A stretch of DNA of 53,189 nt from CAZOZP01 sp964584325 (GCA_964584325.1 CAZOZP010000016.1:1-53189), one strand, 5' to 3'. Positions 18,058 through 26,844 are shown, numbered from the stretch's first letter. Notes: generated by a model from the sequence alone, not told the origin. Numbers and translations are program-made.

Positions 18058-19362
18058 TCAGAATTTCATTCCTTCAAGAAGTAATCTGTCCATATCCACA
18101 AGTATTATTAGATATTCTTCCATTTTCGCAATGGAAGTAATATATTCGGTTGAAATACCGGTAGAAAAATCCGGTGGTGGAGTTAATCTATCCTTAGGAA
18201 TTCTTAATACTTCCTTAACTTCGTCCACCATGAATCCCACTCTTGTATCCTCCAGTTCATAAACAATTATTCTTGTGTTTTCAGTATCTGTATTCTCCGG
18301 AAGATTAATTTTTCTTCTGATATTTATTACCGGAATAACAGAACCGCGGAGATTTATTACACCTTCAATAAATACAGGAGCATTTGGAACTCTCGTAATG
18401 TCCGGTTTCCTGATTATTTCCTGTATCTTCAATATTTCAGTACCATAAGATTCATTGGCAAGCTTAAACTCAACAATTTGAATTAGGTCAACAAAAGTTT
18501 CGTCTTTTTGTCCGCTTACAATCTTATTGACAAGTTCTTTTTTCGCTTCAAGTTTAGACTGTTCTGCCTGAACAGGTTTTACAGGAACAGGTATTTCCTT
18601 TGCTTCCGGTTTTGCAATTGCAGGTTTTTCTTTTTTTTCTTCTAAAATCGGCTTTGTCGGTTCAGAAATTTCCTTTTCAGGCCCGGCAACTTTTTCAGTC
18701 TTGGCCTCCGGTGCCGGCTCTTCTGATTTAGGTTCTATCTTGAACATTGGTTTTTTAATTACAATCATCGGTTTTTGCGGAGCTTGAGGTACTATAACAG
18801 GTTTTTCCGGTGCTTCAGCAATATCTGCCGGTAAATTATAAAGCTCAGGCTTTTCCAGCTCTTTTTCATCCGGTATTTCTTCTCCTTCATTAAGATTAAG
18901 TGAAGTATCTTCCATTACCTGCTTTAATAGTTCTTCTCTTAGAATATCCGGTTTATCCGGAAGTATTTCATTCGACAAATCGTACAACTCGGGATTTTCA
19001 AGTTCTTTTTCATCCGGAATATTATCATCTGCGGAAAAGACCAATGACGGATCATTCAGCACTTGTTGCAGAAGCAGTTCCCTCAATTTCTCGGCTTTGT
19101 CTTTTTCTGAAATACTTTCATTTTTTTCAGCAGGAACATCGGTGGTCTTCTCTTCCGGTTCTATTACTTCTTCAGTCTTTTCAATTACATTTTCTGCAGC
19201 TTTTTCTGCAGGTATTTCATCGGGAACTATTTCAAACTCGGTAAAACCATCAATCGGTTCAGAAGGGAGTGATTTTCCGGAAGTTTCCGCGGTTTCATTT
19301 TTATCTAATTTATTCTCATCATTTTTTTTCTGCATTTCCCGCAGCTTGAGTATATTAATCAT
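18058..19362 (-). CDS. CheW-domain protein with long disordered, repeat-containing N-terminus
   Basis: A 434-residue protein. Residues 1-285 are low-complexity, rich in Glu, Lys and Pro, and predicted disordered. Residues about 290-434 form a CheW domain: VEFKLANESYGTEILKIQEI, IEGVINLRGSVIPVINIRR, VGFMVDEVKEVLRI. CheW couples receptors to the CheA kinase. Within the tail, residues 93-129 and 141-177 are a gap-free duplication of a 37-residue segment ending in PDEKELExPELY. A strong GGAGAGG ribosome site precedes the ATG. The gene follows an ExeA-like ATPase by nine bases in the same operon, away from the main chemosensory locus. This suggests an adaptor that ties an ATPase-driven process to chemosensory signalling. 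Its partners are not known. Confidence 0.88.
   Translation of the reverse strand: MINILKLREMQKKNDENKLDKNETAETSGKSLPSEPIDGFTEFEIVPDEIPAEKAAENVIEKTEEVIEPEEKTTDVPAEKNESISEKDKAEKLRELLLQQVLNDPSLVFSADDNIPDEKELENPELYDLSNEILPDKPDILREELLKQVMEDTSLNLNEGEEIPDEKELEKPELYNLPADIAEAPEKPVIVPQAPQKPMIVIKKPMFKIEPKSEEPAPEAKTEKVAGPEKEISEPTKPILEEKKEKPAIAKPEAKEIPVPVKPVQAEQSKLEAKKELVNKIVSGQKDETFVDLIQIVEFKLANESYGTEILKIQEIIRKPDITRVPNAPVFIEGVINLRGSVIPVINIRRKINLPENTDTENTRIIVYELEDTRVGFMVDEVKEVLRIPKDRLTPPPDFSTGISTEYITSIAKMEEYLIILVDMDRLLLEGMKF
18832..19086 (-). repeat. Duplicated 37-residue coding segment in the CheW-domain protein
   Basis: Two in-frame copies of a 37-codon unit encode residues 93-129 (18976-19086) and 141-177 (18832-18942), separated by 11 residues. 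Both run LREx(L/E)LxQV..D.SL, then IPDEKELE(N/K)PELY(D/N)L, with no indels between them. Conservation is highest in the acidic PDEKELE core inside an otherwise unstructured tail, as expected of a short linear docking motif present twice. Confidence 0.85.
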
Positions 19363-19371
19363 TTCCTCTCC

Positions 19372-20196
19372 TTAACTATTTTCATCTTCCAAATACAATA
19401 TTGATTTGGCTGCAGTTTTTACATTTTCTGCATTTATTTCTGCTGAATCTTTTGTGACCGCATCCATCATCGCAAATGAAGCAAGATGGTTTACCGGACG
19501 CGGATAGCCTTTTGTAAGCCTGTGAATTTCCAGAACGGCATCACTTGAAAATATATTTTTGCCTTTTAATCCGGCAATTCTTAGTCTGTGATGAAGATAT
19601 TTTTCCAGTTCATCCGGAGCAAGTGCTTCCAAATTTATTGTAAACCTGACACGCTGAAGAAATGCACGATGATTCTTTCTTTTTAGTTTTGCCGCTAGCT
19701 CCGGCTGTCCTAAAAGAATTATGGAAAGCAGATTGCTTTCATCAGTCTGATAATTGCTGATAAGTCTTAATTCTTCAAATATTCTGAAACTGGAAATAGC
19801 CTGTGCTTCATCTATAATTACAACCGGATAAATATTCTTAATATAAAAATCTGCCAATCCCTCCTGAAGTTGTGCAATCAGACCGGCTTTTGTACCAGGA
19901 GGCGGTGTTTCAAACAGTTGAAAATTAATCTCTTTTAAGATCTGAACCAATGTCATTGAAGGATTAACAATCCAGCAGATTTTATATTTTCCGTCTTTTA
20001 TGGAATCTATCAGATAACGCGATATGACTGTTTTTCCTGAACCTACTTCCCCTGTCACGAGTCCGAACTCATGCTGTTCGAGCGCCATTTTCATCCATTC
20101 GATTGCAGAGTTATGAGGAGTGCTCAGGTACATGAACTTTGGGTCGGGAGTCAATCCGAAAGGATTGATACTTAATTCATAGTAGTTCCAGTACAT
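19372..20196 (-). CDS. ExeA/GspA-like AAA ATPase
   Basis: A 274-residue AAA ATPase of the ExeA/GspA (COG3267) group. The N-terminus MYWNYYELSINPFGLTPDPKF is the family hallmark. Walker A is GEVGSGKT (K55), Walker B VVIIDEAQ (D129, E130), then the sensor segment LLGQPELAAKLKR, and the C-terminal lid contains GYPRPVNHLA. ExeA helps assemble the type II secretion secretin through a C-terminal peptidoglycan-binding domain and a membrane segment; both are missing here, so this protein is soluble. It is the first gene of a two-gene operon with a CheW-domain adaptor nine bases downstream. The pairing suggests its ATPase activity or localisation is linked to chemosensory arrays or to surface machinery. 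No secretion or pilus gene is in the window. Confidence 0.88.
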   Translation of the reverse strand: MYWNYYELSINPFGLTPDPKFMYLSTPHNSAIEWMKMALEQHEFGLVTGEVGSGKTVISRYLIDSIKDGKYKICWIVNPSMTLVQILKEINFQLFETPPPGTKAGLIAQLQEGLADFYIKNIYPVVIIDEAQAISSFRIFEELRLISNYQTDESNLLSIILLGQPELAAKLKRKNHRAFLQRVRFTINLEALAPDELEKYLHHRLRIAGLKGKNIFSSDAVLEIHRLTKGYPRPVNHLASFAMMDAVTKDSAEINAENVKTAAKSILYLEDENS

Positions 20197-20440
20197 AAGG
20201 TATTCTCTATAATATTTTTTTTGATGTTATGCTAAATATCGGAAATTTTGCCAAAGTTTTAATCAATAAAGAAAAAAACACAAACTTATATTCGTTTAAT
20301 AATGGATTTACTTTATAATTTGTTATTTTTTTTTGCTCTACAATGGCAAATTCGGTAAGAATATCTGCGTTTTATAAGTAATCGTTAAAATAAAATCAAA
20401 TTTAAGCGACAATATATTATAAAAACATTATTTAATTAAT
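20197..20440. promoter_or_regulatory. AT-rich divergent intergenic region
   Basis: The 244-bp spacer between the ExeA-like ATPase gene (minus) and the hypothetical gene (plus) must carry both promoters. It has a run of nine T at 20326-20334 and a distant 7-bp inverted repeat (ACTTATA 20284-20290, TATAAGT 20373-20379). I see no open reading frame, tRNA or convincing hairpin terminator in it. Confidence 0.4.
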
Positions 20441-21292
20441 ATGAACAACGTCAGCTTAAATAATCAATTATCTGTTTACAGCAGACAGCAATTTTCCGGC
20501 ATTTCGGATAAAGACAAAAAACAGAGTTCCGGAAATGCTCAGGTGGAGACTTCGGATTACGCAAGCATATCTTCTGAATCAAGATTGTTTTATGAATCCG
20601 GTCTTGACATTAAAAATTCCAATGCGGAATTTTTCGGAGAGAGCCTTGCCTTTAACCTTTCTTTTAATACAGAAGACTCAGCAAAACTAACAGCTAACGG
20701 TATTTATTTTTCGTCAAAAAAAACACTTAATATATCTCTTCAATATCAATTTGAACAGATAGTCCAAAAAGACGGGAAAACCGAAAAGAAAAAATACCAA
20801 TTGGAATTCATCTATAATTCAGAATTATCCAAAAAACGTTCTGCTGAAGCCAATATAAAAAAGGAAGACATTACCGATTTCGTCAGACGGCTTGTAGATA
20901 AAATTCTTTCCACAGCAAAGGACAAGCAAAAATCTGTTGGAGGAGTATCTCTGAATGAAGAAGATTTAAAAGATATTCTAGCCATTGAAGACGAAAAAGT
21001 ACGGGAGACATTAATAAGTATTATTAATATGGCAATGGCAATTGCCCGTTTTAAAGACAAACAGGAAGACGATGAGGATGCAAAAGTTACTGAGGTATCT
21101 TTAAAGCGAAAAAAATGGCTTGAACTTATCCTTAATAAGGAAGACAAGAATAACACCAATATTAGCTTAAGCATTGAAGAAATAAGCTCTGAAATAATTG
21201 AAGACTCTTCTGATAAAAAATTGTCCGCTGATGAAAAAATCGAAACAAAAGCAGATCCCCCTGAAAATATTCCTATAAACTCCGAAGCATAA
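20441..21292 (+). CDS. Hypothetical hydrophilic protein
   Basis: A 283-residue protein I do not recognise. It has no signal peptide and no membrane segment. The N-terminal 60 residues are polar and Ser-rich with a SDYASISSESRLFYESG stretch. Residues about 75-130 look like two beta strands around a KDGKTEKKKY turn (LNISLQYQFEQIV, YQLEFIYNSEL). Residues 140-215 are helical, and the C-terminus is acidic low-complexity. The xxISSESR pattern recalls short motifs in FlgM and other secreted or axial-structure-related proteins, but this is too weak for a call. It is divergent from the ATPase-CheW operon and 23 bases upstream of the iminopeptidase gene, so it may head that operon. Confidence 0.7.
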   Translation: MNNVSLNNQLSVYSRQQFSGISDKDKKQSSGNAQVETSDYASISSESRLFYESGLDIKNSNAEFFGESLAFNLSFNTEDSAKLTANGIYFSSKKTLNISLQYQFEQIVQKDGKTEKKKYQLEFIYNSELSKKRSAEANIKKEDITDFVRRLVDKILSTAKDKQKSVGGVSLNEEDLKDILAIEDEKVRETLISIINMAMAIARFKDKQEDDEDAKVTEVSLKRKKWLELILNKEDKNNTNISLSIEEISSEIIEDSSDKKLSADEKIETKADPPENIPINSEA

Positions 21293-21315
21293 AAATCACA
21301 ACCTAAGGACTTTTT

Positions 21316-22206
21316 ATGAGCACAAACACTGAAGAAGGACGCTTCCTTTATAATGAGATTTATGTCTGGTATAAAATTCTTCGGGGAAGCAATCCTGATA
21401 TGTACCCTGTTATTTGCCTTCACGGTGGCCCCGGCGGAACACACCACTATCTCGAGCCTCTCAGCAAGCTAAATGATGAGGGGCGGACTATTGTTTTTTA
21501 TGACCAGTCAGGAAATGGAAACTCCGGCAAAATTTCTGACCTTTCAGTTCTTTCGCCCGAATACTTCTGCAAAGAACTCGATTTACTCAGAAAAGAATTG
21601 CGACTGGATGATGTACACTTATTCGGGCAATCCTGGGGCGGAATGCTAGCTATGGAATACGCCCTCACAAAACCTTCCGGAATTAAGAGTATGATTCTTG
21701 CTGATTCTCCTTCTGGCGCACCCTCGTGGATTAATGAGATAAACAGACTTCGTTCCGAATTGCCTGAAGAAATAAAATCTGTGCTTGATAAACACGAATC
21801 TTGCGGTACTACTGACAGCTCTGAATATCAGGAGGCTGTTATGGTGTTTTACAGAAGACATTTATGCAGATTGGAAGAATGGCCTGAATCGATGAATCAG
21901 ACTTTCGAATTTGTCGGGAAAAATCCGGAAGTATATTTTTCAATGTGGGGCCCGAGCGAATTTTTCGTAACCGGAAGTCTTAAGAATTGGGATATAACAT
22001 CCCGGCTCGGAGAAATAGATATTCCTGCTCTTGTGCTTGGCGGAAGATATGATGAAGCAACACCTCTTATAACGGAAACAGTTCATAAAGGAATTAAAAA
22101 TTCGGAATATTATATTTTTGAGAATAGTTCTCACAGTCCGCACCACGAAGAAAAGGAATTATTTATTAAATTAGTATCAGATTATTTAAGAAAAATTGAA
22201 AAATGA
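21316..22206 (+). CDS. pip: Proline iminopeptidase-like alpha/beta hydrolase (peptidase S33)
   Basis: A 296-residue alpha/beta hydrolase of the S33 proline iminopeptidase family, which release N-terminal proline from peptides. The order of motifs is typical: HGGPGGTHHYL oxyanion segment, FYDQSGNGNS, nucleophile elbow GQSWGG, the acid in GRYDEATP, and the catalytic His in NSSHSPHHEE. The HGGPG signature separates this group from general esterases. No signal peptide is seen, so it is cytoplasmic. AAGGAC lies upstream of the ATG. Its end overlaps by four bases the start of the acetolactate decarboxylase gene. Some family members act on other amides, so the substrate is not certain. Confidence 0.88.
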   Translation: MSTNTEEGRFLYNEIYVWYKILRGSNPDMYPVICLHGGPGGTHHYLEPLSKLNDEGRTIVFYDQSGNGNSGKISDLSVLSPEYFCKELDLLRKELRLDDVHLFGQSWGGMLAMEYALTKPSGIKSMILADSPSGAPSWINEINRLRSELPEEIKSVLDKHESCGTTDSSEYQEAVMVFYRRHLCRLEEWPESMNQTFEFVGKNPEVYFSMWGPSEFFVTGSLKNWDITSRLGEIDIPALVLGGRYDEATPLITETVHKGIKNSEYYIFENSSHSPHHEEKELFIKLVSDYLRKIEK

Positions 22207-22973
22207 AAAAAAACATTCTAATAACAGTCTTCTTTCTCGTATGCATTGTATCCGGACAAGTATATTCACAGGAAGGAAAAGTCTATCAAATATCAACAAT
22301 CGATGCTCTTCTAAAAGGACTATACGACGGTATTATTTCATCCGACTCTCTTAAAACAAAGGGCGACACCGGATTAGGAACATTCCATTCACTCGAAGGA
22401 GAAATGGTTTATCTTAACGGAGTTGTTTACCAGGTAAAAGCGGATGGAAATGTGTATATCCCCAAAGACGATATTCTGATTCCTTTTGCTGCTGTTTGCT
22501 TTTTTTCGCAAGATACCTTATTCAATATTCCTAAAGCCAATTCATTCCACAGCCTCGAAACAAAATTGGATAGTATGCTAATTACGAAAAACCACATTGT
22601 GTGCTTCAGGATTGAAGGAGAATTTTCATTTGTTAAGACCAGAAGCGTACCTGCTCAAGACAAACCCTATAAAGAATTAAAATACATAGCTGCAACACAA
22701 CCTGTTTTTGAAAGAGAAAACACACGCGGTACAATTGTAGGTTTCCGATGCCCGATTTATGTAAAGGGAATCAATGTACCGGGCTATCATTTTCATTTCT
22801 TAAGCGAGGACAAAAAATTCGGCGGTCATCTACTTGATTTTAAGGGTGAAAATCTTGTAGTAAACGTTGATTATACAAATAGTATTGAAATCGAACTTCC
22901 GGCAAGAAAGGATTTTACTGAAATGGAATTCGGAGAAGATCTTTCGTCCGACTTAAAAAAAGTAGAGAAATAG
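22203..22973 (+). CDS. budA: Alpha-acetolactate decarboxylase with signal peptide
   Basis: A 256-residue acetolactate decarboxylase, which converts 2-acetolactate to acetoin. The zinc site is intact: H196 and H198 in PGYHFHF and H209 in GGHLLDF, with the same spacing as characterised enzymes. Also present are the LEGEM segment with the conserved Glu and a conserved Arg in GFRCPIYVKG. The first 22 residues form a clear Sec signal peptide (MKKNILITVFFLVCIVSGQV), so the enzyme is probably exported to the periplasm. Cytoplasmic forms lack this. It overlaps the iminopeptidase gene by four bases, indicating coupling. No acetolactate synthase or acetoin gene is nearby, so the pathway role is open. 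Confidence 0.92.
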   Translation: MKKNILITVFFLVCIVSGQVYSQEGKVYQISTIDALLKGLYDGIISSDSLKTKGDTGLGTFHSLEGEMVYLNGVVYQVKADGNVYIPKDDILIPFAAVCFFSQDTLFNIPKANSFHSLETKLDSMLITKNHIVCFRIEGEFSFVKTRSVPAQDKPYKELKYIAATQPVFERENTRGTIVGFRCPIYVKGINVPGYHFHFLSEDKKFGGHLLDFKGENLVVNVDYTNSIEIELPARKDFTEMEFGEDLSSDLKKVEK

Positions 22974-23000
22974 AAAAACATTTAAGCCGGATTCTATTAA

Positions 23001-25046
23001 TCAATTGGAAGGAATCGTTATTTCTTCATCAATTATTCCTTTCTGTTCAGGGAATACTATAAGCAGGGAATGAGAAGGAAACTGTTTTTCAAGTTCGGCG
23101 GGTAACTTATGAAAAACCGGATTATAGGAAACTGATAGTTTTCTGGAACTGACGCATACCAGCAGGTCATTTTCCCTTACTTCACCATATTGCTTTTCAT
23201 GGTTATTCCAATCACTGAATTCAATTGAATTAAACGGTGCTTTTGTTTTTATTATTGAAGTAGTTTCTGCTATCTTCCTGAGAACTTTTGGTGTGGCAAT
23301 ATAAATCACTTCTGCACTTATGTTAGCAGCTAATCTGTTAAGCTTCAAAATCCATTTATTGAAACCAAATTCAAAATCTGCATATTCAGGAACAAAAACT
23401 GTAAGTCGGTTAATTTCTCTGAACGGCTTAATATACTTCAAAATCATAATTGCTTGATTCGTTCTGGTAAGAAGGCTTCCGGATATTGTTCCGAAAAGAA
23501 ATGTCCCAATATCTTTACGTGGATTCCATCCAAGAATAATTTCAGTTATAAAATTTTCCAATATGGAATTTATTATACCGTTGCTTATGTTAAGATCAAG
23601 CCGGGCAATCGGCTGAACCTTTGTATCTGTTGCACTTGCCCTTCCGGCAGCTTTCTCCATTATACTATTTGCTTCAACAAGTTTCTTATTATAGTTAGCT
23701 GAATCATTAATTACTGAAAGCAAAAACAGAGGTGTCTTTTTGTTTTTTTCTTTAGTAAGAACTGCAAGGTCAACTAGAAAATCTACCGTATCCGGATTAC
23801 CCAGAGGAATAAGAACTCTGTCTTCATCTTCCAACTGTACTTTTTCTGCCTTTTGAGTAAGTGCGATTTGCTTTGCGGCATTTTCAACTGAAAATGAACT
23901 TATTATGCAGGAAAATAAAATTACCAGAATTGTCCCGTTTAATACTTCTTCTCCAAAAAGATTAAAATTAAAACCTATAAGTACAGTAGCCAAAGCAACA
24001 GCGGCATGTGCGTTACTTAAACCGAAGATCATTCTTCTTTCAATCTTGCTGTAACCAAAAATTTTCTGAGTAAAAAATGCTGCTAACCACTTGGAAGATG
24101 TAGCAATAACAACCATTATCAAAGCAAGTAATATGCTTTTATATGAAGAAACAACTGCACTCAGATTAATAATCATTCCCACACCTATGAGGAAGAAAGG
24201 AATAAATATTGCGTTACCGACAAATTCAAGTCTGTTCATAATCGGGGATACTTTAGGAATAATCTTGTTCATTGCCAGTCCCGCCAAAAAAGCTCCGATT
24301 ATCGCTTCAAGACCGATTATTTCCGAAAAGAACGACGACAAAAAAACAACCCCGAGAATAAATGTGAACTGAGATATATTATTTTCAAATTTCCTGAGAA
24401 ACCATACTGTGATTTTAGGAAAAACATAGAGAACAATTATGCAGAGAAGTATCAGAAGAAGCAAAATTTCATATATAAAACTAATACCGCCGGTTCCGGA
24501 ATGCAGATTAATTACAAATGCCAGCACAAGTATTGCAAGAGTATCGGTAATAAGAGTTCCGCCTAACACTATATTAACAGAACGTGCTTTGGCAACGTCG
24601 AATTTTGCCACTATAGGATATGCAACAAGAGTCTGAGTTGAATATATACTCGCAATCAAAAGTGCCGGAAGAAACGAATACTCAAGAAGATAAAATGAAA
24701 CTGTAAATCCGATAACCAAAGGAAATAAAAATGTCAGCAACCCGAAAACAATTGATTTTTCCTTATTTTTCTTGAAATCAGAGATTTCAAGTTCAAGTCC
24801 GGCAAGAAACATAACATATAATATTCCTACAGTACCAAACAGAACAATGCTTGAATCTCTGGCAAGAATATTTAATCCGTGTGGACCTATCAGCATTCCT
24901 GCGAAAATATAACCGATAATATGCGGTATTTTCATTTTGCTGAAAAGCAGGGGAACTATCAGCATAACGAACATTAGAACGCTTATAACAATAACCGGAT
25001 TATGAAACGGAAGACTTATGTCATGAATTTGAGAAAATCCTATCAT
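23001..25046 (-). CDS. CPA2-family cation:proton antiporter with C-terminal UspA-like region
   Basis: A 681-residue membrane protein. Residues about 15-400 form 12-13 membrane helices of the monovalent cation:proton antiporter-2 (KefB/NapA-like) fold. Family segments include KIPHIIGYIFAGMLIGPHG, the AGLELEISDFKKN helix, GGTLITDTLAI with its Asp, and GLEAIIGAFLAGLAMN. The soluble C-terminal part (about 405-670) has two beta-alpha stretches resembling universal stress protein domains (VLIPLGNPDTVDFLVDLAV; INRLTVFVPEYAD) and lacks a TrkA-N RCK domain. It probably exchanges Na+ or K+ for protons at the inner membrane, and the UspA-like part may bind nucleotide. It is last in a likely run of three co-directional genes (YitT, DUF4197, antiporter) with gaps of 24 and 44 bases. 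Confidence 0.9.
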   Translation of the reverse strand: MIGFSQIHDISLPFHNPVIVISVLMFVMLIVPLLFSKMKIPHIIGYIFAGMLIGPHGLNILARDSSIVLFGTVGILYVMFLAGLELEISDFKKNKEKSIVFGLLTFLFPLVIGFTVSFYLLEYSFLPALLIASIYSTQTLVAYPIVAKFDVAKARSVNIVLGGTLITDTLAILVLAFVINLHSGTGGISFIYEILLLLILLCIIVLYVFPKITVWFLRKFENNISQFTFILGVVFLSSFFSEIIGLEAIIGAFLAGLAMNKIIPKVSPIMNRLEFVGNAIFIPFFLIGVGMIINLSAVVSSYKSILLALIMVVIATSSKWLAAFFTQKIFGYSKIERRMIFGLSNAHAAVALATVLIGFNFNLFGEEVLNGTILVILFSCIISSFSVENAAKQIALTQKAEKVQLEDEDRVLIPLGNPDTVDFLVDLAVLTKEKNKKTPLFLLSVINDSANYNKKLVEANSIMEKAAGRASATDTKVQPIARLDLNISNGIINSILENFITEIILGWNPRKDIGTFLFGTISGSLLTRTNQAIMILKYIKPFREINRLTVFVPEYADFEFGFNKWILKLNRLAANISAEVIYIATPKVLRKIAETTSIIKTKAPFNSIEFSDWNNHEKQYGEVRENDLLVCVSSRKLSVSYNPVFHKLPAELEKQFPSHSLLIVFPEQKGIIDEEITIPSN

Positions 25047-25090
25047 CCAGTACCTTTTGATTAAATACTAAGTCTTTCGGGTTAGTTAAA

Positions 25091-25813
25091 CTATTTGGAA
25101 AACACTTTTTTAAGCAAGTCAGTTACCCTTGCAACCGGATTCTCTCTGATTTTTTTCTCTTCCTCGGCAACCATATAAAAAAGTCCGTCTAATGCTTTTT
25201 CTGTTACATATCCGGTTAGGTCTGTATTTTCAGCTTTTAGGAAAGGCACGGTTTTAATTTTTTCATTAAGGCTGTTGTAAGTATTCGCTACACCAACGCT
25301 TTTCATACTGCTGTCAACTATAGGTCTGAACTTTTCTGTTAGTATGTCAGTTGTTTTTTCTTGAAAATAAAGAGTAGCCTCGTTGTCTCTTCCGGTTAGT
25401 ATTCTTTTTGCATCAGAAAAACTCATATCCTTAATTGCACCCCAGAAAACATCAATTGCTTCTTTTGAGGCTACTTCGGCGGCTCTGTTTATACTTAAGT
25501 CAAATTCATCAAAATATTTTCCCAATCCGAACGTACGGGCTGTTTTTTCAATCTTTTTTACATTTTCGGGAAGAGGAATTTTAATAATAGGGTTCTTATA
25601 GAAACCATCAACTTGAGAAACTATATTTACAGAATTTTCCGTTCCAATTTTTAGTGCTTCTTTTAATCCGTCAGCAACATCAGTATCAGATAACTGAGAA
25701 TTGTTATTTTCCTTTTTTTCTCCTCCGGTAATGCTTTTAAGCAAATCACCGAACTGAGCCTGAGATACAGAAACGGATAAAAGTAAAGCTGCGGCAAAAG
25801 ATAAAACTTTCAT
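25091..25813 (-). CDS. DUF4197 family secreted protein
   Basis: A 240-residue exported protein with a signal peptide (MKVLSFAAALLLSVSVSQAQ). The mature part matches DUF4197: a conserved LKEALKIGTENSVNIVS segment, GFYKNPIIKIPLPENVKK, the LTGRDNEATLYFQEKT segment, and YVTEKALDGLFYMVAEEEKKIRENP at the end. The family has no known biochemical activity and is probably periplasmic or lipoprotein-like in other species; here no lipobox Cys is visible. A strong AAGGAGG ribosome site lies just upstream of the ATG. It sits between the YitT and antiporter genes on the same strand. Confidence 0.88.
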   Translation of the reverse strand: MKVLSFAAALLLSVSVSQAQFGDLLKSITGGEKKENNNSQLSDTDVADGLKEALKIGTENSVNIVSQVDGFYKNPIIKIPLPENVKKIEKTARTFGLGKYFDEFDLSINRAAEVASKEAIDVFWGAIKDMSFSDAKRILTGRDNEATLYFQEKTTDILTEKFRPIVDSSMKSVGVANTYNSLNEKIKTVPFLKAENTDLTGYVTEKALDGLFYMVAEEEKKIRENPVARVTDLLKKVFSK

Positions 25814-25837
25814 TCCATCCTCCTTATATTTTATTCA

Positions 25838-26773
25838 TTATATTCTTCTTCTAAAACCTTCTCCAAGCACTTCGTGAACGCTGTTTACAATTACGAAAGC
25901 TTTCGGATCAATATCTTTAACAAGTTCAAGCAAAGTTCCAAGTTCCTTGAAAGTAACAACAGACATAATTACTTCTCGGTCAACATTGCGATACAATCCT
26001 CTGGACTTAATGGCTGTTGCACCTCTGTCGAGGTTTTTAATTATTGATTCCGCAATCTCGTCATTTTTATCTGAAATAATATGAACAGCTCTCGCATAAT
26101 CAAATCCGTCAATAATTACATCAATTATTCTTGCAGAAACAAATAGCAGGAACAAAGCGTAAAGAGTAAGCGAAATTGCAGGTTTATCGGGGGATAGATC
26201 TTTAAAATGAATAATAAAACCGGCTATCGTAACAACAAAAAAGTCTATAATCAGAATTGCCATTCCGGGTTTCATTCCGAATTTCTTTTGCATTATTGCT
26301 GCAACTATGTCAGACCCCCCAGTGGTACCTTTGAATTTAAAGATAATGCCAAGACCTAACCCGAGCAAGGCACCTCCGCAAAGAACCAGGAAAAGAAAAT
26401 CGTGTTTCATCAAATCCAAAACAAACGGAGCTGATGTAAGATCCATAAATCTAAAAAATGGGATATCTCCTCTGAAAAGATCAATAAATATTGAAGCCAA
26501 AGTAAATCCGACAAATGTTCTGACTCCGAATTGATGACCCAATTCCTTATACCCCCATATAAACAGCGGTACATTCATAGCCCATGTCATAAGACCAATC
26601 GGAATTGTGTTATTTGAAAGGTAGTGAATAGCCATTGCCAGTCCGCTTACCCCTCCCGGAACAACCTTTGCATCAACAAGGAAAACACCAATGCCGATAG
26701 CCATAAATGCTGATCCCAGAGTTATAAGAAAGTAATCTTTAAACGGGTGTTTGCTTATAAAACGCTTTACCAA
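25838..26773 (-). CDS. YitT family membrane protein
   Basis: A 311-residue membrane protein with about five to six N-terminal helices (YitT/DUF161; for example GGVSGLAMAIHYLS and the KGTTGGSDIVAAIM segment) and a C-terminal DUF2179 domain (about residues 225-305: ARAVHIISDKNDEIAESIIKN, REVIMSVVTFKEL). The C-terminal alpha/beta domain is expected in the cytoplasm. Function is unknown; transport of a small ligand has been proposed for the family. The start is a TTG at 26773 supported by a CGGAG site five bases before it, with no better ATG. It is likely the first gene of a run with DUF4197 and the antiporter. A 7-bp inverted repeat (26795-26801/26809-26815) lies just upstream. Confidence 0.87.
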   Translation of the reverse strand: MVKRFISKHPFKDYFLITLGSAFMAIGIGVFLVDAKVVPGGVSGLAMAIHYLSNNTIPIGLMTWAMNVPLFIWGYKELGHQFGVRTFVGFTLASIFIDLFRGDIPFFRFMDLTSAPFVLDLMKHDFLFLVLCGGALLGLGLGIIFKFKGTTGGSDIVAAIMQKKFGMKPGMAILIIDFFVVTIAGFIIHFKDLSPDKPAISLTLYALFLLFVSARIIDVIIDGFDYARAVHIISDKNDEIAESIIKNLDRGATAIKSRGLYRNVDREVIMSVVTFKELGTLLELVKDIDPKAFVIVNSVHEVLGEGFRRRI

Positions 26774-26794
26774 AATATCTCCGTGGAAAAATTG

Positions 26795-26815
26795 TAATTT
26801 TATTCACTAAAATTA
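26795..26815. promoter_or_regulatory. 7-bp inverted repeat upstream of the YitT gene
   Basis: TAATTTT (26795-26801) and AAAATTA (26809-26815) are perfect inverted repeats around a 7-base centre, 22 bases upstream of the TTG start. It could be an operator. AT-rich DNA yields such repeats by chance, so this is weak. Confidence 0.25.
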
Positions 26816-26844
26816 ATATTTTGTTGCATCATCTCATAGAAGTA

